Shown piece by piece: positions 56,101-62,510 of a DNA stretch of 64,000 nt. Both the position numbers and the translations under genes were made by a program. This DNA comes from Ixodes scapularis (taxonomy: Eukaryota; Arthropoda; Arachnida; Ixodida; Ixodidae). The notes below the pieces were generated by a model. The model saw nothing but the letters and a program-made list of their open reading frames with translations. It was not told where the DNA came from and did not search any database. The stretch's first letter is position 1; each line of letters starts with the position of its first letter. The stretch covers positions 9,195,618 through 9,259,617 of the forward strand of contig NW_024609857.1 in NCBI RefSeq assembly GCF_016920785.2, given 5' to 3'.

Positions 56101-59100
56101 CATCAGCAATGGGTCCTGCTGGGCTGACAACGAGTCTGTTGGGTCGGAGAGAGCGCAGAGGGCTGAGGATTGCGGTGATAGGTAAGGGAGCCTGCTCTTT
56201 CTAAGATCCTACCAAATGCTTGCTGAAGATAAACAATAAGGCATCATGTCCATTTGGAAATCAACCAATTGCAGCCGATAAAAGAATGGAGAGTTGCTTC
56301 CAAATTTGGTCTGTGCAGTTCATGAAGTGCAGTAACTGCACCGCCTTGCAGGAAGTCCTGATGCACAGGGGTGGAGGCTGAGTGGAAACACTGATGCAAA
56401 TGAACATAAATGAGGAAAATACTATGAGGAATGTAAAAATGACAAGTGTTGCGCAATATTGAGATTTGTGTAAAAATAGTAACCACTTAGTTAAAGATGA
56501 AATGGAGGAATAATTTGGGAGCACAAACGACGATAGGCTCGGGACGCCTTCCCTAAAAATGGCAAGCTAAGCTATAATTTAGTAATCTGCGAAAAAAAAA
56601 AAAAAAAAAAGTCCGTGCCACGCATTTTTTAAATATTTTGTCGGAAGTCTTTAAAAACTGGATTAAAAGACAGACGGAACTCGTGCGTATTGCAGACTGA
56701 CACACTGTTTACAAATAAGTCCACATTTGCCCACACTAGGTATGGGCGCTGCGCTTGTGCACAAAAGGGATTCGTGTGAAGTGAAGCAACTCTGCATGTG
56801 CCATGCCGACAGCAGCGCCATTGTAGCGGCATGATTTCGGGATCCGCGTGTTGGTGCATACAATTTATTGTTACTATGTTCTTCTGTTTTGTTCTCGTCT
56901 CTACAGCGTGTGGTCCTATGCACGAGCCCAAGCTTCGCGCGGAACTCATGAAGCCAAGGGGCCTCGTGCTGATGAGCGCAAGCAGAGGGCAATGGAGTAT
57001 CAGAGAGCCATCCAGGTGAGATAGACCTAGCAATGTTGTTAGGTGTCTAATTATTGTTGGCAGCTGACTCGGCACTACAGTGCTGACTGTATAACTAATA
57101 CAGGGGTTGCCAGGTCATTGTTTGCTTGAACCTTTGAAGAGTTGTTGAACACATTGCTCTTTTAGACATTCTGCAACAAATCAAGCATGTTTGTGCTTCT
57201 AGATGAAAAAAATGAAATAGAGGGCATGCCGTTTTCTAGGGCACCGCTCGCGAAGCTAGTACCAGTGACGTGTTTTTTCTGTTGCAATGGACAGAAAATA
57301 TTAGGAGAGCATAGCTAATGACTAATCGCTGTAGCCTTCTACTATGCATTACATGATTGTGGTCTTTGCCTGCTAGTTCAGGATTTCTTTTTGGTGGTAT
57401 GCAATTGTTTGAACTTCAAGTGCATTATGAACAAAATAATGTCTAGTATTTTATTAAATTCACATTGCTAGTATTGCACACTCGTATATATTGCTAGTAT
57501 CTGGTGGCGCGCTTGACTATATACCGCAACTACGCATATAAGAGCTCTCGTACAAAGTCCAACCGCCGAGGCCCTGCTGCACCGCTTGCACGTGTCAGGT
57601 TTCGTTCACGAAGAACGGCTGCTACCAGGGTCTATAGACTCTCTCAACCCACGACGCAGCATGCACCTCGCTGCGCCGTTTCGTTACATATTAAATTAAC
57701 GCATTTATTTGGAGTATGTGAAACACACATTTGAACTCTTCTAATTGTGTCTCGAAATACTATTCCTAAAGAGCAGGGTAATAATTATATATGGTTGCTT
57801 ACAGTTTGCCATGATATAATTTTGGAAACTTTTCTGCTGTGCTGTTTTGCCAGCATATTTTCTCGGACTGTTCACATAGTAACGAGTGTGCATTAGCATT
57901 AAGGCAATCCTACTATTTCGTTCAAAGCAAGATTTTGAAAAAAAAAATTTGCCTCACCGTCGTAGAAAGGTAACACAGAATGTGATGTGTTAGTGTGGGG
58001 CTTTCTCGGAGCCTGTTGGAGTGAGACGCAGTAGACGGAGCATACGCAAAATGAAACATTTGGAACGTGGCAGTGCCACTTCGTGGCAAAAGAAGAGCAA
58101 ACCCTCCCAACTACCTAACCCATTTCAGCAAAGTGAGCATGTCAAACGTGGCGCCTGCTTCTTTTCTCCGCTTTCCTGTCGCTCTCTTTTGTGTACTTTC
58201 TCTGGGGAAGCCCGAGGTGTGCTCGTTTCATAGAGCAGAGCGCCGCTGTTCATCTGAACACATGACGTTTTCCCCTCTTTGGGAGTACTGTTTGTGTGCT
58301 TGTCGCCGTCGCTTACAGATGGCGGTAGCTGTCTAGGTAGGTTTGTGTCGACATACCGGGCACGATCCTGGGGTACCTAGCCCTAACAGCTCCGCTGTAA
58401 AAAAACATTATAGTAAGCAGGAGTTAAATGAGCTTTTGTGTGAAGCATGCAAGCTGTGCCACATTTGAAAAAAAAAAAAAAAGAGGTACAGGGTGACACA
58501 ATATGAGCTGGCCCAGCGGCGTTCGGGCTGGGGTGGCACAAAATGCCATGCGGGGAGCCCTGGGTATATGTTAAGCTGCTGAAAAAGAGATGGATTGCCA
58601 CACTTCTTTTTGTAACAATGTGGCAGCAGGTTTCAAGGCTTAGCTTGCCGGAGCCACCCCTGGCATCATTCTGCCCCTTTCAGCTAGCACGGATTGCCGC
58701 TGGCTATACTTACTGATTGGGGAATATGGCAGTACACTTCAACCACTAACTCAGTAGCTCAGTCGTTCTCAAATGGGAGTCCACGGACCCTCTGTGGTCC
58801 CTGAAGGCCTTCTTGGGGTCCCCGGAGCCCTCAACCATCAGTCAAACCGAGCAGTAAAACTTTTTTTTAAATATTGATGTTGGTTAATTTACAAAGCTAA
58901 ATAGACCAACTATGTGCGCTAAGTGAGTAGGGTTAATTACCCTTTGTCTCAGAGCCTCAAAACTGGCTTTCACATACTGTGTTTTCTCACGTATAACCCC
59001 CATCAAAATTTATAGCAAATCAAAGGCAAAGTAGTGGTGCAGGTTATACACAAATTTCATAAGCAGTGCCAGTGCAGCTTCCTGGAATGCGCGCAAAGTT

Positions 59101-62100
59101 GTAAGGATAAGTTCCTCAGGGTCTCTCTTCTCCGGTCTCTCCTAGGAAGTTAATGCAAGCGTGTAGGCTAGCTGTTTAAGAACTTTCCAGCTTCTCTTTT
59201 TTTCATGTAGCCACCATTGCTTTGTTTTTGCGGCCATTGAGACGTGAATCGCCGCTCTGCGCTGTTGTCAAATCTGTTGCTGAAAGATCAGAAACTGAGT
59301 GGCAGGCCGCAACTACGACCGCTACGACACTGGCTAGTCATGCCTGTGAGAATCGAGTAAGAATGAGGACCTGCAAACTGCAAGTTGCGACCAGTGATCG
59401 TTCCGCTTTCAGGAGACTGGTGTATACCCCCAGCTTAAAAAAGGAGCTCACGAAGTTCATCAAGCAGAGAAAAGGTCGCAGTCACGCCGTACGTACAGAG
59501 ATCTGGCATTACCGCAACTTTTCTAGACAAGATAGTGCCGAACCACTGCATTAGCAATCACCTTGACGGCTTGGATGACGGCGCTATTTGCGACAATGAA
59601 GGCGCCAGCGATGGGTGTATTGAAAATAAAGGTATGGTTTCTAGCGAGATCTGGACATTACTTTATTGGTTAGTGCAAGTAATATGCGAGAATTGTTTTT
59701 TGTTTCTGGGAGTAGTAAGTTGGGGTTGCCGGTTTATGCAGGGGCAGGTAATATGCAATAAAATATGGTACTTAGTTTTATTTAAGTTTTTGTCATTGTA
59801 ATCATACAATATCCCCCTTGCTCTCTTGGTGGATGGGGTTCCTCATCATTTTCACTTATCTAGAAGGGGCCCCTAGAACGTCAGTGGTTGGGAACCACTG
59901 CAGTAGCTTCTAACTCTTCTTGTTTTTGATGGTTGCGGTGCTTTCCCCAAATGCTGGTGCAGGCGCAGATGGAGGAGAAGCAGAGGAAGCTGCAGGCAGA
60001 GAAGATTGCCCGTCTGCAGGAGGAGAGGGAGCAGGAGCGCCGCCTGGAGGAAGAGAGGCGAAGGCTCGAGGAGCAATACCAGGAGGAGCAGCAGAGGATT
60101 AGGGAGAAGAAGGCGAGTACTCTTCTGTTGTCGCATCAGGGCTCATGTGAACGGTGGGCACAGTCATTGTCCGATTCATTCACTAATCATAAAGTGCAAA
60201 TGAATCAAACCATGGAATGCCAGTGTCGGGCACCAACGTTTTCTATTGTAGTTTCTGGCTATTTCAGAACTACTGTATACTTTTGTCCTGTGAACTCCAG
60301 AGGTACGAAGCAATTACGGCAGTTATGACTATTCTAGTGATCGCCCTATTTCCATCAAATTTTTATTTTTATTTTTTTTACAGTATGACAGTTTTATAAA
60401 TTTAGTTCACTTAAGGACGTGGGGTTCATCACCGTTTGAAATCACTTTGTATTAGTTGGAAGATACTTTTTCACTAGACATTGTGTTTAGAAAATACTTT
60501 CATAAAACATTGTGTTTAGAAAATACTTTCATAAAACATTGTGTTTAGAAAATATATTTTTTTTTATTAGAAATCATGTTTTCAAAGGTGGTGCTAACTC
60601 TGGCACGTCCTCCCATTCTCAGGAACGGGAAGAGAGGACGCGCCTGGTGCTGATTGCCAAGATGCAGCAGGCGGAGGCCGAGGCGGAGGCCGTCCGCAAA
60701 GCCAAGAGGAACCTCAAGTTGCAGCGGACTGCATCTGTAGCACCGGCCGAGCCCCAAGTGCCTCAGTTTGGCAGCGACCCCAGTGGGCAAGGGCCTTCAG
60801 TGTCCACCGAGAGGGTTCCTTCCGGCATCGAGAACTTTGCCGCCGCTAGCGGTGAACACACGGAAATTGCCAAAGGTACCTACCTTTATGTCACACAGTC
60901 GAAGTAGTTAGAATTACTTTTTACACTGTGACAGTCTAGTCTTTTTTCTCCAAAAAATGCTTCCCAATGGTCAGGTTTTGTTTCAAAAGGAATTGTGTAA
61001 AGACCAGGTCAGTGCAGAGGTTTTTTTTCTGAATTACCTTGCACGTGTGGGCGCAGTGCTTAAAGGCTGTTCAGGTTTAGAAGCACCGAATGGAAATATT
61101 GGAAGTGAATAGTTGTCACCTTTCTTCCGTTTGGTTTTATTTTGGAGTGTCCGCTTCCGCAACATTCCGGCGGCTTCATGTTCTGAATCGGTGGTACATA
61201 ACAGAGCTTCTGTACGGGATGGCAAGATCTCAACCTCCAGGTTTAATTTTGAGAAGCGTTGAAAGTCTGAATTAGAAGAGCTGGTACTCCAATTGCCACT
61301 GCCACCAGAGCAGCCGACATGCGAAGCGACCATCTCGTGCTCATCACGTGCGCGGAACATCTAATTTCAAAACTATAAATAGCCCCTGCAATGCGAAACA
61401 CTGTGCGAATATAATGTTTATAGTTTGCCAGAGGCATAGCTAATAGCAGCACATCCAGCAGTATGCACAGTTTTGCGGTAAGGCTGGCACTTTCAAATCT
61501 GTGATCTCCGCCATTTGTGTGCAGCGACGACCATCAAAGGGTCGAGCATACTTCAAATTTAGAAAACTAAGATAACGCCTTTTTGATTCATGTTACTAGT
61601 ACTTGCCTACAAGAAGAAAGTGATTCGCGTTTTTGCTGTGTCACACGTGCCATGTTATAAAGTTTTCTCCAAACATTGACATTCTCATCACCAAAGAAAG
61701 TGCGCCGACTCAGCTTCCGCGTCGGTAGGATTTCTCTCTTTTCTATTTTCTTTGCGAGATTGAGGTCTCCACATCTTCGACAACGGGTCATTTCGACATC
61801 TGCACGGTGGGCACAACTCTCGATTGGTTTTGTTTGTTGTCAAGCTCTTTCTCTAGCTCAGCTATATTTTAAAATGAATCGAAGACTTGGAGTAATTACT
61901 TAAAAAAAGTTTTATCATAAATTACCATAGCCTACAAACATGTACACAAATGGCATCAAAGTGGAATGGAAAGACCTCGTAAAGGCAGCACACGGCGAAC
62001 AAAATTGCCGTTTCAGTAGGAGAACACAAACTAAGAACTGCTAAGAACAAAAATGGAATAGAAAAAAAAAAAAGTTCTTTTTTAGCACAGTGCAGCATCC

Positions 62101-62510
62101 CAACAAAATTGCAAGATTAGGTCTTAGATAAATTCCTATTGACGTTTGCCAGGCGACCCGAGAGTGCAGCCAAAGCAGCAGCAAGAACTTGCATCCCCGA
62201 CAGCCATGGTTCGGCCCACGCGCAATGACGACAAGTCGGAGGCTAGGTCGCAGCCGCAGCGCGAGATCTCGAGCCAGACCGAAGGCAGCATTCCTGTGTC
62301 TGCTGCCTCGAGCCGGACTTCCCCGTTTCCATCGTACCGTGGGCCGAGTCCTTACGTCGAAGACCGCGTGCTGACTCCGACCAAGGTTCGGATCGCTCAC
62401 AGGGCACGTTGGCCCCTGACGGTCCCGAGCAGGGAGTTTGGGATACAGACGGACATCTCACTTCCCTGTGGCTGGAGTGGCTGCGGACCTTCCCGGGAAC
62501 TCGTTGCCAG
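38019..62510 (+). CDS. CCDC66: CCDC66-like centrosome/cilium coiled-coil protein (3' end beyond window)
   Basis: Eleven exons join in phase: 38019-38163, 39184-39262, 49002-49192, 52999-53096, 54624-54782, 55850-55913, 56046-56181, 56907-57015, 59963-60112, 60623-60875, 62153-62510. They give 580 residues plus two bases; the gene runs on past the window. CCDC66 is a microtubule- and centriolar-satellite-associated protein of cilia and photoreceptors. Motifs match its order: an N-terminal LTKAQLQKLLRAL helix (residues 31-43), RRWLQELDSQRDE (about 239-251) like vertebrate KKWLEELDKQRED, and a charged coiled coil at about 313-410 (RAIQAQMEEKQRK). DRVLTPTK and FGIQTDISL follow, like vertebrate GVQTD. 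The DPWGRPGAGAPR motif also recalls CSPP1, a possible alternative. ATG 38019 is the first in frame; the Met at residue 29 is an alternative start with good context. One intron is GC-AG. Confidence 0.82.
38436..38720. repeat. Possible dispersed repeat fragment
   Basis: The stretch with CGTGTCGTTCTGTGTTTTCG and TCGTCCCTTGTCTCTTCCC has the look of a widespread tick interspersed repeat. I see no second copy in this window, so the call rests on recognition only. Confidence 0.2.
39184..39262 (+). CDS. CCDC66: CCDC66-like coding exon 2
   Basis: It encodes EPETNPNGTVATISSSNNGL and PVSGDD. Borders are tttttcag/AGCC and GACTG/GTAAGT; phase 1 in, phase 2 out. It is followed by the intron that holds the LINE. 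Confidence 0.75.
39302..39454. mobile_element. pogo-like MITE with CAGTGCAACCCACTT termini
   Basis: A 153-bp element with inverted ends CAGTGCAACCCACTT and AAGTGGGTTGCACTG and TA on both sides (39300-39301, 39455-39456). It begins 40 bp after exon 2 of the CCDC66-like gene, close to the splice donor. Confidence 0.85.
39455..41030. other. CCDC66 intron 2, segment before the LINE
   Basis: Apart from the palindrome at 40137-40276, this is ordinary intron sequence. The segment after the LINE (46953-47687) and 48775-49001 likewise show nothing. The split 10-bp duplication shows the LINE interrupted sequence continuous from 41040 to 46953. Confidence 0.5.
40137..40276. repeat. Near-perfect 140-nt palindrome (long hairpin)
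   Basis: Arms 40137-40202 and 40211-40276 are 66 bp each with 5 mismatches and an 8-nt loop. The arms contain ATCAGCCCACTTC and GGAAATGAGGCAGTC. The transcript of the CCDC66-like intron would fold here into a stable hairpin. Confidence 0.85.
41041..41582 (+). promoter_or_regulatory. LINE 5' UTR, probable internal promoter
   Basis: These 542 bp are GC-rich and begin with the self-complementary CCCCCCGCAGGGGGC. No open frame of interest is seen. By analogy with other I-group elements, the internal promoter should lie here; the sequence does not prove it. Confidence 0.5.
41583..42992 (+). CDS. LINE ORF1 protein, gag-like with three zinc knuckles
   Basis: This is 469 residues with no interruption. 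Three cysteine-histidine knuckles follow one another: C191-x2-C194-x4-H199-x4-C204, C210-x2-C213-x4-H218-x4-C223, and C229-x2-C232-x3-H236-x6-C243. The region before them is an RRM-like/gag-like mixed alpha-beta stretch. The C-terminal half is Ser/Pro/Ala-rich and disordered. In this family ORF1 coats the element RNA. It ends 61 bp before ORF2. Confidence 0.9.
   Translation: MGSKLKQPDRPPKRGRTEALSTFLKQDNSEDHFTRFFVLHSDDTSKPLSKLSPFLVAKTLQNTLGAKYEAKKLFSGDLLVEIHERYQATALLNLKMIHDLKVTASAHRTLNTIRGVISEDDLLTSSEEEIVEGLSTQGVVAAKQIKIRKDGEERPTKHVILTFEKNSLPPTVKAGYINCKVRPYVPNPLRCFRCQRYGHGSRACRGRETCVRCSGTDHTADDCNVDYKCANCNADHPAYSRSCNYFKKEKEILALKVKENISYQDAKRRLSAFQRGSFAEAVSSRGPAPSKVSVATQVSFSDHGKPLQSSTPRLKLALPGHSISAAKAADPTSRTKDIGAAAAAEVTPSSLPPGPSPQATERVSRSSSPGRTSPSRRQHVPRATDDTGGTASRPSTSTAAPSGQCRGRGLPLRSVDNSKASGKPAKKSLEAEKTVEAGDLSAPEPEPEDMEWQTQKPKHKGKTPVFPPK
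43054..46773 (+). CDS. LINE ORF2 polyprotein: APE endonuclease, reverse transcriptase, RNase H
   Basis: This is 1239 residues without a stop. The AP-like endonuclease covers about 1-215, with N8, E35 (LQETH), LLLGDFNAHNSLWGS near 130 and YGSDHFP near 206. The reverse transcriptase covers about 420-760, with the AFDM-type block FFDMEKAYDTAW, GVPQGGVLS and the catalytic YVDD at 668-671. RNase H follows, with YTDGTK near 968, YTDSLSALRAL and CWVPSHVGIPGNEEVD. A C-terminal CEHC...H...C knuckle (CEHCQQPLSVLHILLEC) closes the protein. All catalytic motifs look intact, so it could be active or only recently silenced. Confidence 0.95.
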   Translation: MTAIIQWNCRGLLRNFDDIEFLLEQHRPQALCLQETHLSSKHTNFLRRYHIFRKDREDACISAGGVAVVVPKHLPCSEIALNTALEAVAVRLLLHKVVTVCSLYIPPSFTFSTNDFNDLLLQLPEPFLLLGDFNAHNSLWGSDHVDARGRMIESILMSHALCLFNTGEPTYFSPSSLSSSCIDLSIGSASIFTSFTWAAGTNPYGSDHFPIFLKNTVPPKCMPTRTVRWKFEKANWSLFTEATQLACTSLDELSVDQVTELLSNFILQAAELAIPRTSTHLPRRPKPWWNEECTESRKKQNRAWGIFRRYPTQSNLRCFKQMKARARYIRQQSKRKNFQEYASSINSSATVKEVWDKVHRIEGRYHAFSVPLLSYNGICPESLKEQADLLGEHFALVSSSEHYSSTFLAYKARTESHAVKTAGAAHEDYNLPLTMRELEMVLHLTKPSAAGPDGIHYQMLTHLHPSTLLLILYLFNRIWHEGKFPSAWKVATVVPILKPGKDPSSASSYRPIALTSCLSKTFERIVNKRLMHYLEKKNILDRNQCGFRSYRSTVDHLVRLETVIREAYVNRQLCVSVFFDMEKAYDTAWRHGILRDFHEVGIRGRMLATINSYLSNRTFLVKLGASFSKEFVQETGVPQGGVLSVTLFLVKMNSIARSLPSSVQYSLYVDDLQISVSSCNLSICERRLQVAINNLLKWADENGFSFSPEKTVTVCYSRIRGVPAVPSLYMRQTPIPVKVDHKFLGLTFDHKLSFVPHIKSLKLKCQKSLNLLKVLSHKTWGSDRLCLLRIYRSVIRSRLDYGSFVYGSARPSALKALDPIHHQGLRLAIGAFRTSPVLSLYAEGNEMSLDRRRFFLGFMYSLRIRSVAQHPAREAVEGTKYQKTFENKPSIIPPFAMRNRNVAESVGIDSKLSVAAVPKTVAPWDFSCIRCDWSLTKFNKKDTPSEVMRQEFYELQKQHDSQSHYYTDGTKTESFVGCAMIGPSVRSARRLNSFATVFTAELCGLLLAIDHIIQTRNSRSVVYTDSLSALRALISLETPKNALIVLLQSKIVAATRKGCDVLFCWVPSHVGIPGNEEVDCAAGTCGTRTVDISDIPFRDYCALVKCHLKAQWQTEWSLQGSNKLHMVKPFLGEWESARHRDRFYEVVLCRLRIGHTRLTHGHLLRGEDPPECEHCQQPLSVLHILLECPAHDDKRRHYFSQLYKEHIPLHLCVLLGNEPLLPPTQVFKFLKSIDILHKL
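47690..48374. mobile_element. TA-target non-autonomous element with CCRTATTTACTCGC termini
   Basis: A 685-bp element, left end CCATATTTACTCGCATAG, right end TTATTTGCGAGTGAATACGG, flanked by TA (47688-47689, 48375-48376). Sub-terminal GGTGCATTCATTATGC pairs loosely with GGGTGCACTTATTTGCG. Open frames inside show no transposase similarity I can recognise. It lies in CCDC66 intron 2. Confidence 0.75.
48754..48773. repeat. (AT)n microsatellite followed by a T run
   Basis: About ten TA units precede a run of T. It lies about 230 bp before exon 3 of the CCDC66-like gene. Confidence 0.9.
49002..49192 (+). CDS. CCDC66: CCDC66-like coding exon 3
   Basis: Phase 2 entry selects CLPNWARRNSTTTPQAPMGP through PLSMLEQKQRQWEKER. 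The charged end fits a short helix. Borders are cctcgcag/CTTG and GCGAG/GTGATT. A different frame is also open here but is out of phase. Confidence 0.85.
50225..50758. mobile_element. Kolobok/T2-like MITE with about 190-bp inverted repeats
   Basis: The left end AGGGGCACTCAAGTGGATT follows TTAA (50221-50224); the right end AATCCACTTCAGTGCTCCT is its inverted partner, followed by TTGC where TTAA is expected. Arms 50225-50412 and 50570-50758 stay complementary throughout, with scattered differences. Confidence 0.85.
51091..51150 (-). repeat. Second copy of the TTAGAGCGCAGCTCTT repeat
   Basis: In reverse orientation this matches 14451-14520 (TTAGAGCGCAGCTCTTAAGC, CGTTTCCGG, CGCCGTAGTCG). Only one end is recognisable here. 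It sits within the block of nested insertions at 49.4-51.5 kb. Confidence 0.6.
51229..51385. repeat. Imperfect foldback (palindromic) repeat
   Basis: The left half (TAGCCCCGTTGAGTGCGCTT, GTACTGCGGGAAAGCAATTC) is complementary to the right half (GTATTGCTTCCCCGCAGTGC, AAGCACACTCAATGGGGTC). Each arm is about 75-80 bp with frequent mismatches. It is probably a foldback or MITE remnant. Confidence 0.65.
51661..51778. mobile_element. Small TA-target MITE with CCATAGAATACC termini
   Basis: A 118-bp element with left end CCATAGAATACCACGCATCC and right end TGCCCGTTATTTTACGG, inverted and imperfect, with TA at 51659-51660 and 51779-51780. It ends only 11 bp before the next element. Confidence 0.6.
51792..52714. 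mobile_element. pogo-like non-autonomous element with CAGTCGAACCCGG termini
   Basis: A 923-bp element with inverted ends CAGTCGAACCCGGTTATATC and GATATATCTGGGTTCGACTG and TA on both sides (51790-51791, 52715-52716). Sub-terminal TCGATATATCGAA repeats occur. It includes a (CG)n run at 52144-52158 and no transposase frame. It is related to the element at 6876-7916. Confidence 0.82.
52999..53096 (+). CDS. CCDC66: CCDC66-like coding exon 4
   Basis: It encodes AEMQDWDPWGRPGAGAPRCQ. The PWGRPGAGAP motif is shared with CSPP1-type centrosomal proteins. Borders are cgtcag/CTGAG and TACAG/GTGAGG. Confidence 0.85.
53214..53675. mobile_element. Non-autonomous element with about 125-bp inverted arms
   Basis: The left arm starts CAGTCGCCAGCAAAAGTTTG and the right arm ends CAAACTTCTGCTTCCAACTG. 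Inner blocks CTTCCTTTCGTG and CACGAAAGGAAG also pair, so complementarity spans about 120-125 bp with mismatches. TA precedes the left end. It lies 118 bp after exon 4 of the CCDC66-like gene. Confidence 0.75.
54624..54782 (+). CDS. CCDC66: CCDC66-like coding exon 5
   Basis: It encodes VLRVQGTAASSNGPYQSRAP through PYLKSNLPLG, a proline-rich linker. Both ends are phase 0. Borders are tgcccag/GTG and GGA/GTGAGT. Confidence 0.82.
55490..55775. repeat. Tandem duplication, 143-bp unit
   Basis: The unit starting GCTGCTTCGCCTTATAATTA at 55490 repeats from 55633 with only a few substitutions. The duplication ends about 75 bp before exon 6 of the CCDC66-like gene. Confidence 0.92.
55850..55913 (+). 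CDS. CCDC66: CCDC66-like coding exon 6
   Basis: It encodes PSYDSHGEEKDDVKRRWLQE, the start of the conserved W-L-x-E-L-x-x-Q-R-E/D module. Borders are tcctcag/CCA and CTGG/GTACGG. Confidence 0.85.
56046..56181 (+). CDS. CCDC66: CCDC66-like coding exon 7
   Basis: It completes the module with DSQRDENHRRRAVENQR and continues as a Ser/acidic linker ending RAQRAEDCGD. Borders are attgcag/ATAG and GATAG/GTAAGG, phase 2. Confidence 0.85.
56907..57015 (+). CDS. CCDC66: CCDC66-like coding exon 8
   Basis: It encodes SVWSYARAQASRGTHEAKGP through KQRAMEYQRAIQ, the start of the main coiled coil. Borders are tctacag/CGTG and ATCCAG/GTGAGA. Confidence 0.85.
57957..58400 (+). repeat. Dispersed repeat family B, copy 2
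   Basis: This is homologous to 2770-3400 and lies in intron 8 of the CCDC66-like gene. Its right end (CTAGCCCTAACAGCTCCGC near 58378-58396) is matched in reverse orientation near 62571-62601. The family may therefore have conserved ends, with a further fragment there. Confidence 0.5.
58760..59900. mobile_element. hAT-like element with perfect 8-bp duplication, carrying a nested element
   Basis: The left end CAGTCGTTCTCAAATGGGAG and the right end GTGGTTGGGAACCACTG match the common hAT terminus CAGTGGTTCTCAA. A perfect 8-bp duplication CAGTAGCT lies at 58752-58759 and 59901-59908. About 350 bp are hAT; the rest is the TA-target element at 58977-59768. It ends 62 bp before exon 9 of the CCDC66-like gene. 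Confidence 0.88.
58977..59768. mobile_element. Nested TA-target element inside the hAT copy
   Basis: The left end CTGTGTTTTCTCACGTATAA with CCCCCA and the right end TACCTGCCCC / GCAATAAAATATGG form imperfect inverted repeats with TA on both sides (58975-58976, 59769-59770). A 110-codon open frame at 59222-59554 might be a transposase remnant, but I cannot support that. Confidence 0.6.
59963..60112 (+). CDS. CCDC66: CCDC66-like coding exon 9 (coiled coil)
   Basis: It encodes 50 residues of highly charged heptads (AQMEEKQRKLQAEKIARLQE onward). The donor is GC (AAGAAG/GCGAGT); it keeps phase 0 with the next exon, while reading on leaves the charged repeat pattern at once. Confidence 0.88.
60478..60554. 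repeat. Tandem repeat, 29-bp unit, about 2.7 copies
   Basis: The unit ACATTGTGTTTAGAAAATAC plus TTTCATAAA occurs at 60478 and 60507, with a partial third copy at 60536. It lies 69 bp before exon 10 of the CCDC66-like gene. Confidence 0.9.
60623..60875 (+). CDS. CCDC66: CCDC66-like coding exon 10
   Basis: It encodes the end of the coiled coil (EREERTRLVLIAKMQQAEAE, then KAKRNLKLQR) and a Ser/Pro-rich linker ending EHTEIAK. Borders are ttctcag/GAAC and AAAG/GTACCT. Confidence 0.9.
62153..62510 (+). CDS. CCDC66: CCDC66-like coding exon 11 (last in window)
   Basis: It encodes GDPRVQPKQQQELASPTAMV, then PYVEDRVLTPTK and FGIQTDISLPCGW. The QTD motif matches CCDC66. The donor is TTGCCAG/GTGGGT, phase 2, so more coding exons must follow past the window or in its last 1.5 kb; none was recognised there. 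Confidence 0.87.

Noticed and set aside
59222..59554. 110-codon frame that might be a transposase fragment
   Set aside because: Its residues only faintly resemble a pogo-type DNA-binding domain; too weak to annotate as coding.
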